Below, one piece after another: positions 21,746 through 31,830 of a DNA stretch of 64,000 nt (position 1 is its first letter; each line of letters begins with the position of its first letter). Under the pieces are notes generated by a model, which saw only the letters and a program-made list of their open reading frames with translations, searched no databases and was not told the DNA's origin. The stretch comes from Protopterus annectens (Eukaryota > Chordata > Ceratodontiformes > Protopteridae), in contig NC_056739.1 in NCBI RefSeq assembly GCF_019279795.1, positions 17,711,292 through 17,775,291 of the forward strand, given 5' to 3'. The position numbers and the translations under genes were made by a program.

Positions 21746-22830
21746 TCAATGGAACAGACTCTTGAGAACGGTGGAACCAAAATTCGCTCTGTCTCTGGAG
21801 GCCAAGTCTAATTTGTAATGTGAAACAAAGGTATGAGGAGAGGCCCATGTGGCTGCTGCACAAATAGTATCAATTGGAAGTCTAGCCTGAAAAGCTGTAG
21901 ATGTAGCTAGAGCTCTGGAAGAATGGGCTTTTGGCCTAGAAATCAACTCTTTGCCTCTGAGCTGATAAATGTAAGTAATCACAGAAGACAGCCATCTAGA
22001 TAAAGTCACCTTGGAGACTGGAAGGCCTTTCCTGTTCTCTGCATAGGATAGAAACAGTTGATCAGATTTCCTAAAATGTTTAGTTTTGTCTAGATAATAT
22101 CTGAGTTGGCAGTGAACATCAAGACAATGTAGTTTTTGTTCCACTCTATCAGAATAATTTGGGAAAAAAACTGGAAGATGAATGGATTGATTTAAGTTAG
22201 TCTGTGATGCCACTTTGGGTAAGAAAGACGGATAAGTCCTTAGAGATACCCTGTCTTTGTGAAAGATTAAGTAGGGAGGACGAATGCAGAGAGCATGAAG
22301 TTCAGATACTCTCCTGGCAGAAGTAATGGCGACTAGATAGAGTGTCTTCCAAGAAAGAAATTTCAATGAACAGGCAGCCGCAGGTTCGAAAGGGGGAAGA
22401 ATCAAGGATGTTAAAATTAAATTTAGATCCCACTGTGGTGGGGGGTCTCTAATCGGAGGTTTAAGTAAAAAGATACCTCTAAGGAATGCTTTGCAAAGTT
22501 TATGTGACATAATGTTGTGGTCCAAAAAACCTATATGAAAATTCGAAATGGCTGCCAGCTGAACTTTTACTGTGGAGGAAGAGGATCCTGAATGAAAAAT
22601 CTCAGCTAGGAAGTCCAAGACCGAATGAATCGGAGCAGTATAGGGGTCTATGCCATTTACTAGTGTAAATCCTTCTGGTGGAAGATTTAAGGGAAGCTAC
22701 TATGATATCCCGGACGGGATTAGAAATCATAGGAAGCCTGGCTAAGGATGGAAGTGGAGCAACCAAGCAGTGAGGTTAAGAGAAAGTATGGATTGGTGCA
22801 GCTGCCCCGACTGGTGGGTCAGAAGATCTG
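21746..22830 (-). pseudogene. DIRS-C tyrosine recombinase
   Basis: The main open part (21746-22618, 290 residues) holds the full catalytic set: Arg in AITSARRVSEL (about residue 102), HSSR (HxxR), the conserved Trp in AATWASPHTF and the nucleophile Tyr in SHYKLDL. The enzyme should join the circular DNA copy to a target. Upstream, the N-terminal SAM-like part (VRDIIVASLKSSTRRIYTSKW, 22630-22760) is in another frame and lacks about a dozen residues between KW and DPYTAP compared with DIRS-D, so a small deletion has shifted the frame. The gene overlaps the methylase end of pol. Confidence 0.88.
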
Positions 22831-24640
22831 GAACCGGGTCCAGATGCCATGGCTGTACCAAGAGATAACGATGTAGGAACGGAAACCATATCTGTCGAGG
22901 CCAATAAGGGGCAATGAGAATCTACTTGGCTCTCAAGGCGGTTGCTTTCTGAATTACTTGAGGTATCAGAGGAAAGGGGGGAAAGGCATAAAGAAGTCCC
23001 CGGGGCCAATCTTGGGTTAGAGCGTCTCTGGGTGATGGCCTGGAAGGGGGAAGAGAGAGAAAAAGTCTGGGCATTTGCTGTTTTGAGGTGTAGCAAAAAG
23101 TTCGCAGAAAGGAAGGCCCCACTCCTGAAAAATCTCTTCTGTCACTGATTGTTTGAGAGACCACTCGTGAGGCATGAGAATAGCTCTGCTCAACCTGTCC
23201 GCTATGATGTTGGATTTCCTGGGGATATGCGTTGCTATCAGAAACCGCTGAGAAGAGATTGCCCACTGCCAAAGTCTGAGAGCCTCTCGACACAGTGGAT
23301 AGGACTTGGTTCCGCCCTGTTTGTTGATGTACCACACTACGGACATATTGTCCATTTGGACTGCAATACTTCCCAGGGAAAGAGAGTCGTTGAGGGCTTG
23401 CAACGTTAAAAGCACTGCTCTCATCTCTAGGACATTTATGTGCAGGTGGTATTTGAAAGGTTGCCAAGTGCCATGGACCATCCTGCCCTGATAATGCCCC
23501 CCCCCGATCAGGGAGGCGTCCGATGTAACCGTGGCGACCGGGGCAGGAGGAACAAAGGGTCTACCCTGATGGACTTGAGGGGACGATATCCACCAGGTCA
23601 GATGCCTTTTGCAAGTTGGAGTTATAGTGATCCTGTGACACATGGGAAGTTGTTGAAAGGACCATTGGGCGAATAGCATCCATTGTAGAAGACGCATGTA
23701 AAAGCGGGCAAAGGGAAGAAGTGTTATGGCGGCCGCCATAAGACCCAATACTTTTAGAGCAAATCTGGCCTGAATTTTGCTGCTGAGAAGAATCACCTGG
23801 ACGTGTTTTAATGTCCAAGATCCTTTGTTCTGTTAACTTTGCTGAAAGTTGTACGGTGTCCAATTTTGCGCCTATAAAAGTAATAGACTGACAAGGCAAC
23901 AAGGCAGATTTTTCGAAATTTATAGAAATTCCTAGCACTCTGCAAATGTGAATGGTGTAATCTCTGGCTTGGAGAAGTTGATGCCTGGTGGTGGCAGTGA
24001 GGAGCCCGTCATCTAGATATGGAAACACCTGGAATTCTTGACGTCTCAGGTGAGCCGTAACCGCTGCCATACATTTGGTGAACACTCTGGGGGCTGTAGT
24101 GAGTCCAAAGAGCAGGGCCCTGAATTGGAAGTGACTGGTCCCCAGCTGAAAGCGGAGAAATCTTCTGGAGCGCCTGTGAAGTTTTATGTGATAGTACGCA
24201 TCCTGAAGATCTACCGAGCACATCCAATTGTCCTTGCCCAGAAAGGGTAGAATGGACTGAAGCGTGACCATCCGGAATCTTGGTTTCTTTACAAACTTGT
24301 TTAGTTTGCTCAGGTCTAATATTGGTCTCCAGTCCCCTGTCTTTTTTGGTACTAAAAAGAACCTTGAGTAGATTCCGGATCCTATTTGGTCTGCTGGGAC
24401 TGGCTGGATGGCTCTTTTTGCTAGCAGTTTTGATATCTCTTGTACTGCTAGTTCCCTTAGACCAGGTGGAACGTCTGGAAGGGTTCCCTTTTGCTGAATT
24501 GGGGTTTGAATAAAGGGAATTTTGTAACCCTCAGATATAATCGACTGTACCCATTTGTCTTGAGAAAGGGAAAGCCAGGCTATTGGGTACAGCGATAATC
24601 TTCCCCCGACTGCCTCCGAAGGTGGACAATCGGGCAACAT
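22750..24640 (-). pseudogene. DIRS-C pol: reverse transcriptase, RNase H, methylase-like domain
   Basis: The RT frame (359 residues from 24640) has SVDLQDAYYHI near residue 144, LLFGLTTAPRVF, and the catalytic YLDD at 209-212. It shifts frame near 23800. RNase H (23017-23796) shows Asp in TVTSDAS, Glu in LEMRAVLL, Asp in QMDNMSVVWYINKQ and a final ADRLSR. The DNA-methylase-like domain follows (CELFATPQNSKC, LLYAFPPFPLI, 22750-23160) after another shift. The pol start overlaps or abuts the gag stop (24642). The product would copy element RNA into circular DNA. Confidence 0.9.
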
Positions 24641-24641
24641 C

Positions 24642-26940
24642 TCAGGGATGCTGGAAGGGTTTGTCAGAAAGAGGCTCTCTGCTACCCTGATTCTGCGGAC
24701 CCCCTCTGCCCCTAGGGCAGCGTCTGTTGTTATTACCCCCTCTGCCTCTGGGGGTAAACTGACCTCGTGCGTCAGGCATGACTCCTTGAGATTTGCGGAA
24801 CCACATTTTCCCTCCCTTCTGACCTTTTGGGTAAGGCCTTGAAGGGGTGGAGAAACGGACTCCTACGGCAGAAAGAGTCTTGCCATCTTGTTCACATCTA
24901 GTCAAGGTGTCTTTCACTTGAGGTCCAAACAAGGTCGAACCATCAAAGGGGGAGTTTGTGAAGGATGCCTTGAAGGGGTCTGCAAAATTACAAAGCCGCA
25001 TCCAGGACGCCTTAAAGCCACTCCTGTGCCTGCGGCCCTACTCGCTCCATCGGCTGCATAAGAAATGAGCCGCATGGAGGAGTTAACAATGGAGTTTAGG
25101 ATTCCTAGCTGTGAGCTAATCTTATCCTGAGACCCAGCAGCTGACGGATCCTGTAAAACTTCTCCCAACTCTTTAAGAACATCTCTTTGAAGGCGGGTGA
25201 AGTGACACAAGTAGTTCAGCGATCGCATGGCAAAGGTCGCTGAATAAAAAATCCACTTGCCGTACCTGTCCATAGTCCTAGAATCCTTGTCAGGAGGATG
25301 GACAGGTACAGAAGGATCAGCTAGTTCCTTCTTGGTGGCTGCAGCCACCACCATGGCATCAACCGGGACACCTTTTGTCAAATATTGCCTATCAGGTGGG
25401 GCCCGTAATGAATTTAGAAAGCCTCCTAGGAATAGGTTCCACTGAATCCGGGGCCATCCATGCCTTTCGAGCCACCACGTCCATAAGAGGGTTGAAAGGC
25501 GGAGACACCCAGGAGGTGGAGGGTCGAGATCCGAACGCCTCCAGGTATACTGACTCGTCCTCGGAAGGATTAAGGGAGGGCCAGTTCCCCCTCTGCTTAA
25601 GGAGTTCAAGGATGTCTGAGAAAGAGACATCCTCAGAGGAGGACCTTGGGGATCCCTCCGACTCATCCAAGTCAGTATCAGATGTAATAGACTCGGGGGG
25701 AGTCTAGATGTTTCCTCTTACATGTCCTCTTACGCGGAGGTTCACCTGACGGATCAGGAGAAGCCTCGGAAGAGGAAGATATTCCCAATGGGGAAACCTG
25801 AGGCGTTGGATCTCTGGGTCCGGGAGCAAGAGAGTGGGAAGAGACGTCAGCAGGCACTGTAGTGGCAGGAGCTGATGGAACTGACCGTTGACTACGCCCA
25901 GGGGCTAGTACACTCCTCATCACCTCGAAGGCTCCCCCATCAGAGAGACCAGAAGGTTCCCGCTCCGAAGAGATAGGAACTCCAGGCCTCACCGAGAGGG
26001 AAGGTTCCGAGGCAGATGTCGGGGCTGAGCTCACCAGCCAAGCCCGAGAGGGAGAACGGGGTCGGACAAGGGTCCGATGCCACTCGCCCCCTCGGAGCTG
26101 ACGAGAGAGACAAGACGCCCGGATCCCTCCAATGAAGGCCTCAAGGAGGAAATCGGAGCGGAGGATGACGGAGCCGAAAGGGGTGGTATCGGCTCGGAAG
26201 CTACAACAGTCACGGCTCCGAGGAGCTCCGGCTCCGAGCTCTGTAAGAGAGTCGAAGGAGGAATGTTGGGTGGATGTGAGATCGCTACCGTCTGTTGAGA
26301 CGGGCTATGGAGCATTTGGGCCAATGCCTGAGACTTTAATAGTCTACTCACCACTCTCTCGAGGTCATGATCAGACAGCCTGGACGACCGAGAAGAACTG
26401 CTCCGATGGCTCCGCTCCGAGAGCAGGGGTGATCTCGGAGCCGAACGTATCGATTCCAATGAGGGGGATCGAGATCTCTTTTTAGAGGTAGGTGGAGCCG
26501 AAGGAGCCGAGGATACGTCGGCTCCAGCCGGAGCCGACACTGAGTGTCTAGATCTGGCAGCATTGGTGCCGGATGGAGCCGATACTGTGGACTTCTAAAA
26601 TGGAAGGATCGGCTCCGGCCAGAGCCAATCTCGACACTGAAGAAGCAGAACCAGTAGCCGACGGCTTGGGACTTGCAGCCGAAGGCTTGACAGGTTTCGA
26701 GGGCTTCCCCGGAGCCGACTTAGTAGGGGAGCTCTCAGGCTTTAATAAGCCCCTCAATATTAATTTATTTCTGCGCTCCTGCAGGACTCTTGGGCTGAAG
26801 GCATGACAGATAGCACAAGATTCCTGCAGGTGCAGAGGTCCCAGGCAGTAAACACAAGAAGTGTGACCGTCTGTCAGAGACATCTTCTGACAGCACGAGT
26901 CACACTTCTTGAAGCCTGAGACCTTTGTGTCCTTCGACAT
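24642..26940 (-). pseudogene. DIRS-C gag (ORF1)
   Basis: The start codon at 26940 gives MSKDTKVSGFKKCDSCC. A Cys/His-rich N-terminus follows (CVYCLGPLHLQESCAICHAF), then NKLILRGLLKPE, a long Ser/Pro/Glu-rich middle (26540-25680), an acidic block (SEGSPRSSSEDVSFSD), and the conserved C-terminal domain (LNYLCHFTRLQRDVLKE, FADPFKASF, TLSAVGVRFSTPSRPYPKG) ending in a GRGG-rich tail and PFQHP at 24642. The frame changes near 26545, 26035, 25670 and 24960. It is presumed to be the capsid-like RNA-packaging protein of DIRS. Codons spelling GGAGCCGA are repeated many times in the middle. Confidence 0.88.
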
Positions 26941-27239
26941 AGCTGTGTCGAGGAAACACCTGTGACAAAGAAAGGACAGACACACACACACAAATAACAC
27001 CCAATCCAATAATCCAAACTAAACAGGGATACAACACACTCAAACACACACACAATCCCTGACAGGAAAAATTAGGAAAGGGGAAGGCCTAAGGCCTAAC
27101 CTAGGGAAGGGGATAAATAACCTGGAAAAAGGGTAACACTAACGGGAATACGGTTAAAATAAATGTTAAGGATCAAAAAACAACTAAGGTTATTAAATTT
27201 AAACGGGATGAGACTAAAAGTCTTAATATGAAGAAAACT

Positions 27240-27438
27240 TACCTAGAGCTGGTAAAAGAGGCACCTCGTAAGCGAAGCGGCAAACGAGATCTGGGTAGTC
27301 TCCGCCTTGCATCATGGGATGTAGGGTTGCCTCGAGCTGGTAAAATTAGCTCTCGAGTTTAGTAAGTGCCGAGTCGGAGCCGAGGATCAGCTCCGAACCC
27401 ATCCAGCAAGAATGAAGGCGAGATTGACAACTTAACAT
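27240..27438. repeat. DIRS-C right ITR
   Basis: This is the inverted counterpart of the left repeat: CTCGAGCTGGTAAAATTAGC, then CGGAGCCGAGGATCAGCTCCG, ending ATTGACAACTTAACAT at 27438. A handful of mismatches separate it from the left copy. Confidence 0.9.
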
Positions 27439-27786
27439 CCTCTGCTATCCACTAGTGGTCTCAAAGGAGGATTCTCAATATACTTATGGATCTTGGGGAT
27501 ACCAAATATACACGGATATCTAGGGTACAAAGTTGTCAAGTAATTATAGATCTTCTGGTCGATTCTACCTTCAATAAATAAGTCTTCTATACAGTTCTTG
27601 ATTGAACTATAAGCCTTATTTACCTCTGAACGTGAACTAGTAGTGTATGCATCGGTATTCAGCAATGCATTCATACGTTGCTGATAGTCTAAGTTATTAA
27701 ATACAACCAGCCCTCCACCTTTGTCAGGTTTACAAAAACGCAGTCCTTGTGACTTAATGAATTGTAAATATTCGCGTTCAACTTCC
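27439..27786 (-). pseudogene. PLE-B reverse transcriptase N-terminal part
   Basis: The minus strand reads KGGGLVVFNNLDYQQ, MNALLNTDAYTTSS, CIEDLFIEGRIDQKIYN and FGIPKIHKYIENPPLRPLVDSRG, the first RT motifs of the element. At 27439 the reading passes into DIRS-C; it resumes at 21196. At about 27786 the element is truncated and PLE-C begins in the opposite direction. Confidence 0.88.
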
Positions 27787-27849
27787 TAGTGTATGTTTCA
27801 GGGGCCAGGTCCAAACAGAGGAACTATCAACAGACCCAATCCAAGGGCA

Positions 27850-29403
27850 AGCAGAAATTCAACAAAAACAAGACCCAATTGCCCGTGACCAGTCTGATTT
27901 ACCACCTTTTCTACCTCTTTCAAATGATGCTGCTCCTGGCTGCCATCAGAAAACTGTATCGCATGACAATCAGGCTTCTCATTATGACTGCCATACAATT
28001 ACTGTCAACCAAATTAGTCAACAACATCCGGAGATTATCCTGAATAAATCAGATAATTTTAAGCTCTATAATTTCACTGCTATAGAGTTTAGCATGGACA
28101 TTGTTGACTTTCTGTCTAAAGGTTTGACCTTTGTTCTTTCTCAAGCATTGAGCATAGTAGACACTATTGTGGACATTAAAACATACACCAGGAAGTTGAA
28201 TTTTAACTTAATTATGGGTGACGTATTGAATACTGGTAACCCTGACAATTTCTACATTCCTAGTACATATAATCCCCCATTGCACCCTGTATTGGATTTG
28301 AGAAGCTTTGTGAATTGGATATTAGGCATGCCATAAAGGTCGGGTTTAAACACAGATCTGTTAACAACAGTAATAGGGATGAATGACAATATTTACAATT
28401 CATTAAGTCACAAGGATTGCGTTTTTGTAACCCTGACAAAGGTGGAGGGCTAGTTGTATTTAATAATTTAGACTATCAGCAAAGTATGAATGCATTGCTG
28501 AATACCGATGCATACACTACTAGTTCACGTTCAGAGGTAAATAAGGCTTATAGTTCAATCAAGAACTGTATAGAAGACTTATTTATTGAAGGTAGAATCG
28601 ACCAGAAGATCTATAATTACTTGACAACTTTGTACCCTAGATATCCGTGTATATTTGGTATCCCCAAGATCCATATGTGTATTGAGATTCCTCCTTTGAG
28701 ACCACTAGTGGATAGCAGAGGTTCACCAACATACTCATGTGCTAAATTGGTAGATGCCATTTTACAAAAGTTCCTATGCCATGAGACCCAAACATGTAAA
28801 GATTCATGGTCATTCTTGAAAAAGATCAAGGCCTTAGATTTCAACGTGAACTTTAATTTTCTCACTATTGACGTGACAGACCTCTACACTTGTATCCCCC
28901 ACGAGGTAGCTACAGAATGGGTAGCACTTATGTTAAAGAAACACAACGCTACAGCCGCGGAAATTAGTTTGGTCGTGGAACTTATTGATCTGGTACTCTC
29001 TAACAATTATTTTATGTTCCAAGACCAGTTTTTTCTGCAAAAAGTAGGGGTAGCAATGGGGTCACCGTTCGGAGCTAGTGTTGCAAATCTGGTCATGGCT
29101 TACTGGGAATCGGAATACATGTTTAACAACAATACATGTTGTGACTCCTTTGTTTTCTATACGAGATACCTGGACGACATCTTCATCCTCATCCTCATCA
29201 ATGGAGATGAGCGAGATAGTGAATATGTGCTGGAATATTTCAACAGCACTACGCATTTCCTACAATTCACTTCTACATTTAACACTGATACTATAGCATA
29301 CCTACATATTTGCTTAGTGAAAAATTACACTATTAATAGTTATGTAGCAAGGATATTTAGAAAAAAACACATATTCCAATACGTTTCTCCATTTCACCAG
29401 TAG
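27850..29403 (+). pseudogene. PLE-C N-terminal region and reverse transcriptase
   Basis: The N-terminal block runs from about 27850 with a frame through NFKLYNFTAIEFSMDIVDFL to LGMP at 28336. A frameshift there and an in-frame TGA at about 28385 precede the long open part from about 28417. RT motifs are KGGGLVVFNN, FGIPKIHMCIE, SPTYSCAKLVDAI, FLTIDVTDLYTCIPHE, GVAMGSPFGAS and FYTRYLDDIFIL. After YLDD a 6-nt duplication gives ILILI where PLE-B has ILI. The frame ends at 29403 through the seven-A shift shared with PLE-B. The RT motifs themselves look intact. Confidence 0.9.
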
Positions 29404-29446
29404 CCATCCCTTTCACCAAAAGAGGTCAGTCATTAAGGGCTAGTTA

Positions 29447-30250
29447 GTGAGGGCCTCTAGAATGACCACTTTGGATGAAGCCTTTTCTGATGAATGTGCT
29501 GTTTTAAAAAGCATGTTTTTGCACCGTGGATACCCAGAGCCCCTCTTGGAAGCCCTTATCCAAGAGGTTACAACTAAGAGAATGGATAGGGTATACATTC
29601 CTTTATTTAGTGATAAACCCCTACTGACACCATCTAGTATGCACAATGTAGTGGAAGAATATTCAGACACCACTAGTAGAGCATTGGTTAGTGAGGACAA
29701 GAATGTCACATTGTCCTTCATCACTACATTCAGTTCACATAGTTACTCATGTTTGAACATATTACAGAAAAATTGGGACCTGTTTAAGATGTACCCTAAC
29801 ATTTATGTTAAAGTAGGTGAGACCCCTAGAGTGACATTTAGAAGAGGGAAGAACCTTAAAACTCTCATAGAACAGCAATACACCCCAGTAGTATGGAACA
29901 CTGGAATGAATAAATGTCAAAATTGCAACTATTGTAAACTTGTAGAAGTCACTAATTCGTTTAAGGTTAACGGTACAACTTATAAATTGAAAGGCAGATT
30001 CAACTGTAATTCATCTTTTGTAGTTTACTTGGCTAGGTGTACATTCTGTCCTGCTTTCTATATAGGAAAGATGAAGTGGAGGCTCTGTGACAGAATTTAT
30101 GAACCCCAATATGCTATGAATAAATGTAAACTGGAGAATGCGCTAGCTAAGCACACTATTTCTAATAAAGAACATGCTTTTAAATTTATTATCATTGATC
30201 AAGCCAAGTATGATAGTAGGGGTGGCCCTAGACCACTCAAACTTGAAGAA
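29447..30250 (+). pseudogene. PLE-C linker, Cys motif and GIY-YIG endonuclease
   Basis: A continuous frame from about 29447 contains SMFLHRGYPEPLLEALIQEV, ILQKNWDLFKMYPNIYVK, the KCQNCNYCK zinc-like motif, LARCTFCPAFYIGKMKWRLC (the YIG part with following Arg), NALAKHTISNKEHAF and DQAKYDSRGGPRPL. This is the endonuclease module that distinguishes Penelope/Neptune PLEs. It was probably one polypeptide with the RT, now split by the shift near 29365 and a TAG near 29450. DIRS-D cuts it at 30250 about four codons before its natural stop, so the open frame runs 24 bp into the DIRS repeat. Confidence 0.88.
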
Positions 30251-30725
30251 AAAGAAGTTATGTACCTACCATAATGTTCCATGTTAGTTGTCTTCTTCTC
30301 GCCTTCTTTCTTGCTGGTTGTGTTCGGAGCCGATCCTCAGCTCCGACTCGGCCATCTACTAAAGGTCGAGAGCTATTTACTGGCTCAAGGCCTCCCCTTA
30401 TCCCACAATGCTTGGCACTAGATATCCAGATCTCGTTTGGCAGATCTAACACCATAGAAAAAATTTTAAGGACTCCTGTCCAAACTACAAGGTTTACCTA
30501 CAGTACTAAAACAGAGGAGGACGTAACCCAGATAAGACTCAGCCAGAGGAAGAAGGCCTCAAAAAGGGACTCTTTTCGGTCTGTCCAGGCTAGGGGGATG
30601 GATGGTGGGATGCAAGAAAGAAGGCGAGAAGAAGACAACTAACATGGAACGTTATGGTAGGTGTATAGCTTCTTAATGTTAAGTTGTCTATCTCGCCTTC
30701 ATTCTTGCTGGTTGGGGCAGCGTCC
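30251..30725. repeat. DIRS-D left ITR and ICR
   Basis: The left end AAAGAAGTTATGTACC leads into the terminal repeat (TTCGGAGCCGATCCTCAGCTC). The ICR joins the complement of the left end (AACATGGAACG to TTCTTA at 30675) with the complement of the right end (ATGTTAAGTTGTC from 30676). Confidence 0.92.
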
Positions 30726-30774
30726 CTAGCACCTTAGTCCTGGGTGGCTCATCGGAACAGACTCTTGAGCACAG

Positions 30775-31830
30775 TGGAACCAAAATCAGCTCTACTCCTA
30801 GAGGCCATATCCAACTTATAATGTGAAATGAAGGCATGAGGAGTGGCCTATGTAGCTGCAGCACAAATAGATTCCATTGGTAGTCTAGCTTGAAAAGCTA
30901 CCGAAGTAGCTAACACTCTGGTGGAATGACATTTAGGTTTAGTAGGGAGTTCTTTATGTCTCAGCTGATAAATCAAAGTAATAATAGAGGACAACCCCCT
31001 GGATAAGGTTACTTTAGAAACTGGCAGGTCCTGTTTGCCGTCAGCATAGGACAGGAAGAGTTGGTCTGATTTTCTTGTATGCTTAGCCCTATCCAAATAA
31101 AAACGTAATTGCCTATGAACGTCCAACTGGTGTAACTTTTGTTCAGCTTTGTTCGTATAGTTAGGAAAAAAGACAGGTAGATCAATAGCCTGATTCAGGT
31201 TTGTTTCAGAAGGTATCTTGGGCAGAAAAGAAGCATTAGTCCTGAGTGAAACTCTATCCTTGTGAAACACAAGGTAAGGAGGATGAATACAGAGGGCTTG
31301 AAGTTCCGAAACTCTCCTAGCTGAGGTGATGGCTACTAAAAAGAGAGTCTTCCAGGAGAGTAATTTTAAGGAACAGGAAGCCGCAGGTTCAAAAGGAGGG
31401 AGAATCAAGGAAGCTGATATCAAGTTTAAATCCCACAGAGGCGGGGAATCTCTGACCGGGGGCCTAAGCAAAATAGTCCCTTTAAGAAAAGCTTGCAAAG
31501 TTTGTGGGACATGATGCTGGTTTCTGACAGGCCAGCGTGGAAATCTGCGATAGCAGCTAATTGGACCCTAATGGTACAGATGAGGAACCAGCTTGAAAAA
31601 GTTCTGCTAAAAAATCTAGAACGTGATTGACAGGGGCTGTAAAGGGGTCTATATTCCTAGCCTCTGCCCAGAAAGAGAAACGTTTCCACTTACTAGCATA
31701 AGTCTTCCTGGTGGTAGATTTGTGTGCAGAAAGGATGATTTCACGCACCGGCTGAGAAATATGTGGAAGCCTGGCTAAGGTTGGAAGTGGAGCAACCAAG
31801 CTGTGAGATTGAGACACTGAAGGAATTGGT
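30775..31830 (-). pseudogene. DIRS-D tyrosine recombinase with a nonsense codon at the conserved Trp
   Basis: The N-terminal DNA-binding part (VREIILSAHKSTTRKTYASKW, FSFWAEARNIDPF) is at 31600-31770 and the catalytic part at 30775-31498. The first Arg lies in AITSARRVSEL and HxxR in HSTR. The conserved Trp codon after CAAAT is TAG, which ends the open frame at 30848. The nucleophile Tyr (SHYKLD) lies beyond it. A frame change near 31570 separates the N-terminal part. The enzyme is therefore inactive in this copy, though every other signature remains. Confidence 0.9.

Larger units (their letters stand above)
21197..27438 (-). mobile_element. DIRS-C, complete YR retrotransposon (6.2 kb) in PLE-B
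   Basis: Both ends are fixed by PLE-B sequence: left flank GGTGAA before 21197 and right flank CCTCTGC after 27438, with no target duplication. Order on the minus strand: right ITR (27240-27438), gag (24642-26940), pol (22750-24640), YR (21746-22830), and ICR plus left ITR (21197-21720). This ITR/ICR arrangement, with overlapping genes and a tyrosine recombinase in place of an integrase, defines DIRS elements. Genes are mildly broken. It is the sister of DIRS-D in sequence and ITR motif. Confidence 0.92.
19204..27786 (-). mobile_element. PLE-B, Penelope-like element, minus strand, carrying DIRS-C
   Basis: A GIY-YIG-bearing PLE truncated at its 5' end. From 27786 down it reads the RT start (27439-27786), then DIRS-C (21197-27438), the RT remainder (20521-21196), the linker and endonuclease (19659-20520), and a 3' UTR with a hammerhead-like motif (to about 19204). 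The PLE flanks of DIRS-C rejoin at the PLVDSRG / PTYSCAK boundary seen uninterrupted in PLE-C. It meets PLE-C head to head at about 27786. Protein similarity to PLE-C is very high by eye, and both share one frameshift. Confidence 0.85.

Noticed and set aside
29355..29375. Programmed -1 frameshift at the A run of PLE-B and PLE-C
   Set aside because: The continuing frame is +1 (or -2), not -1, so the A-rich heptamer does not explain it as a classical slippery site.
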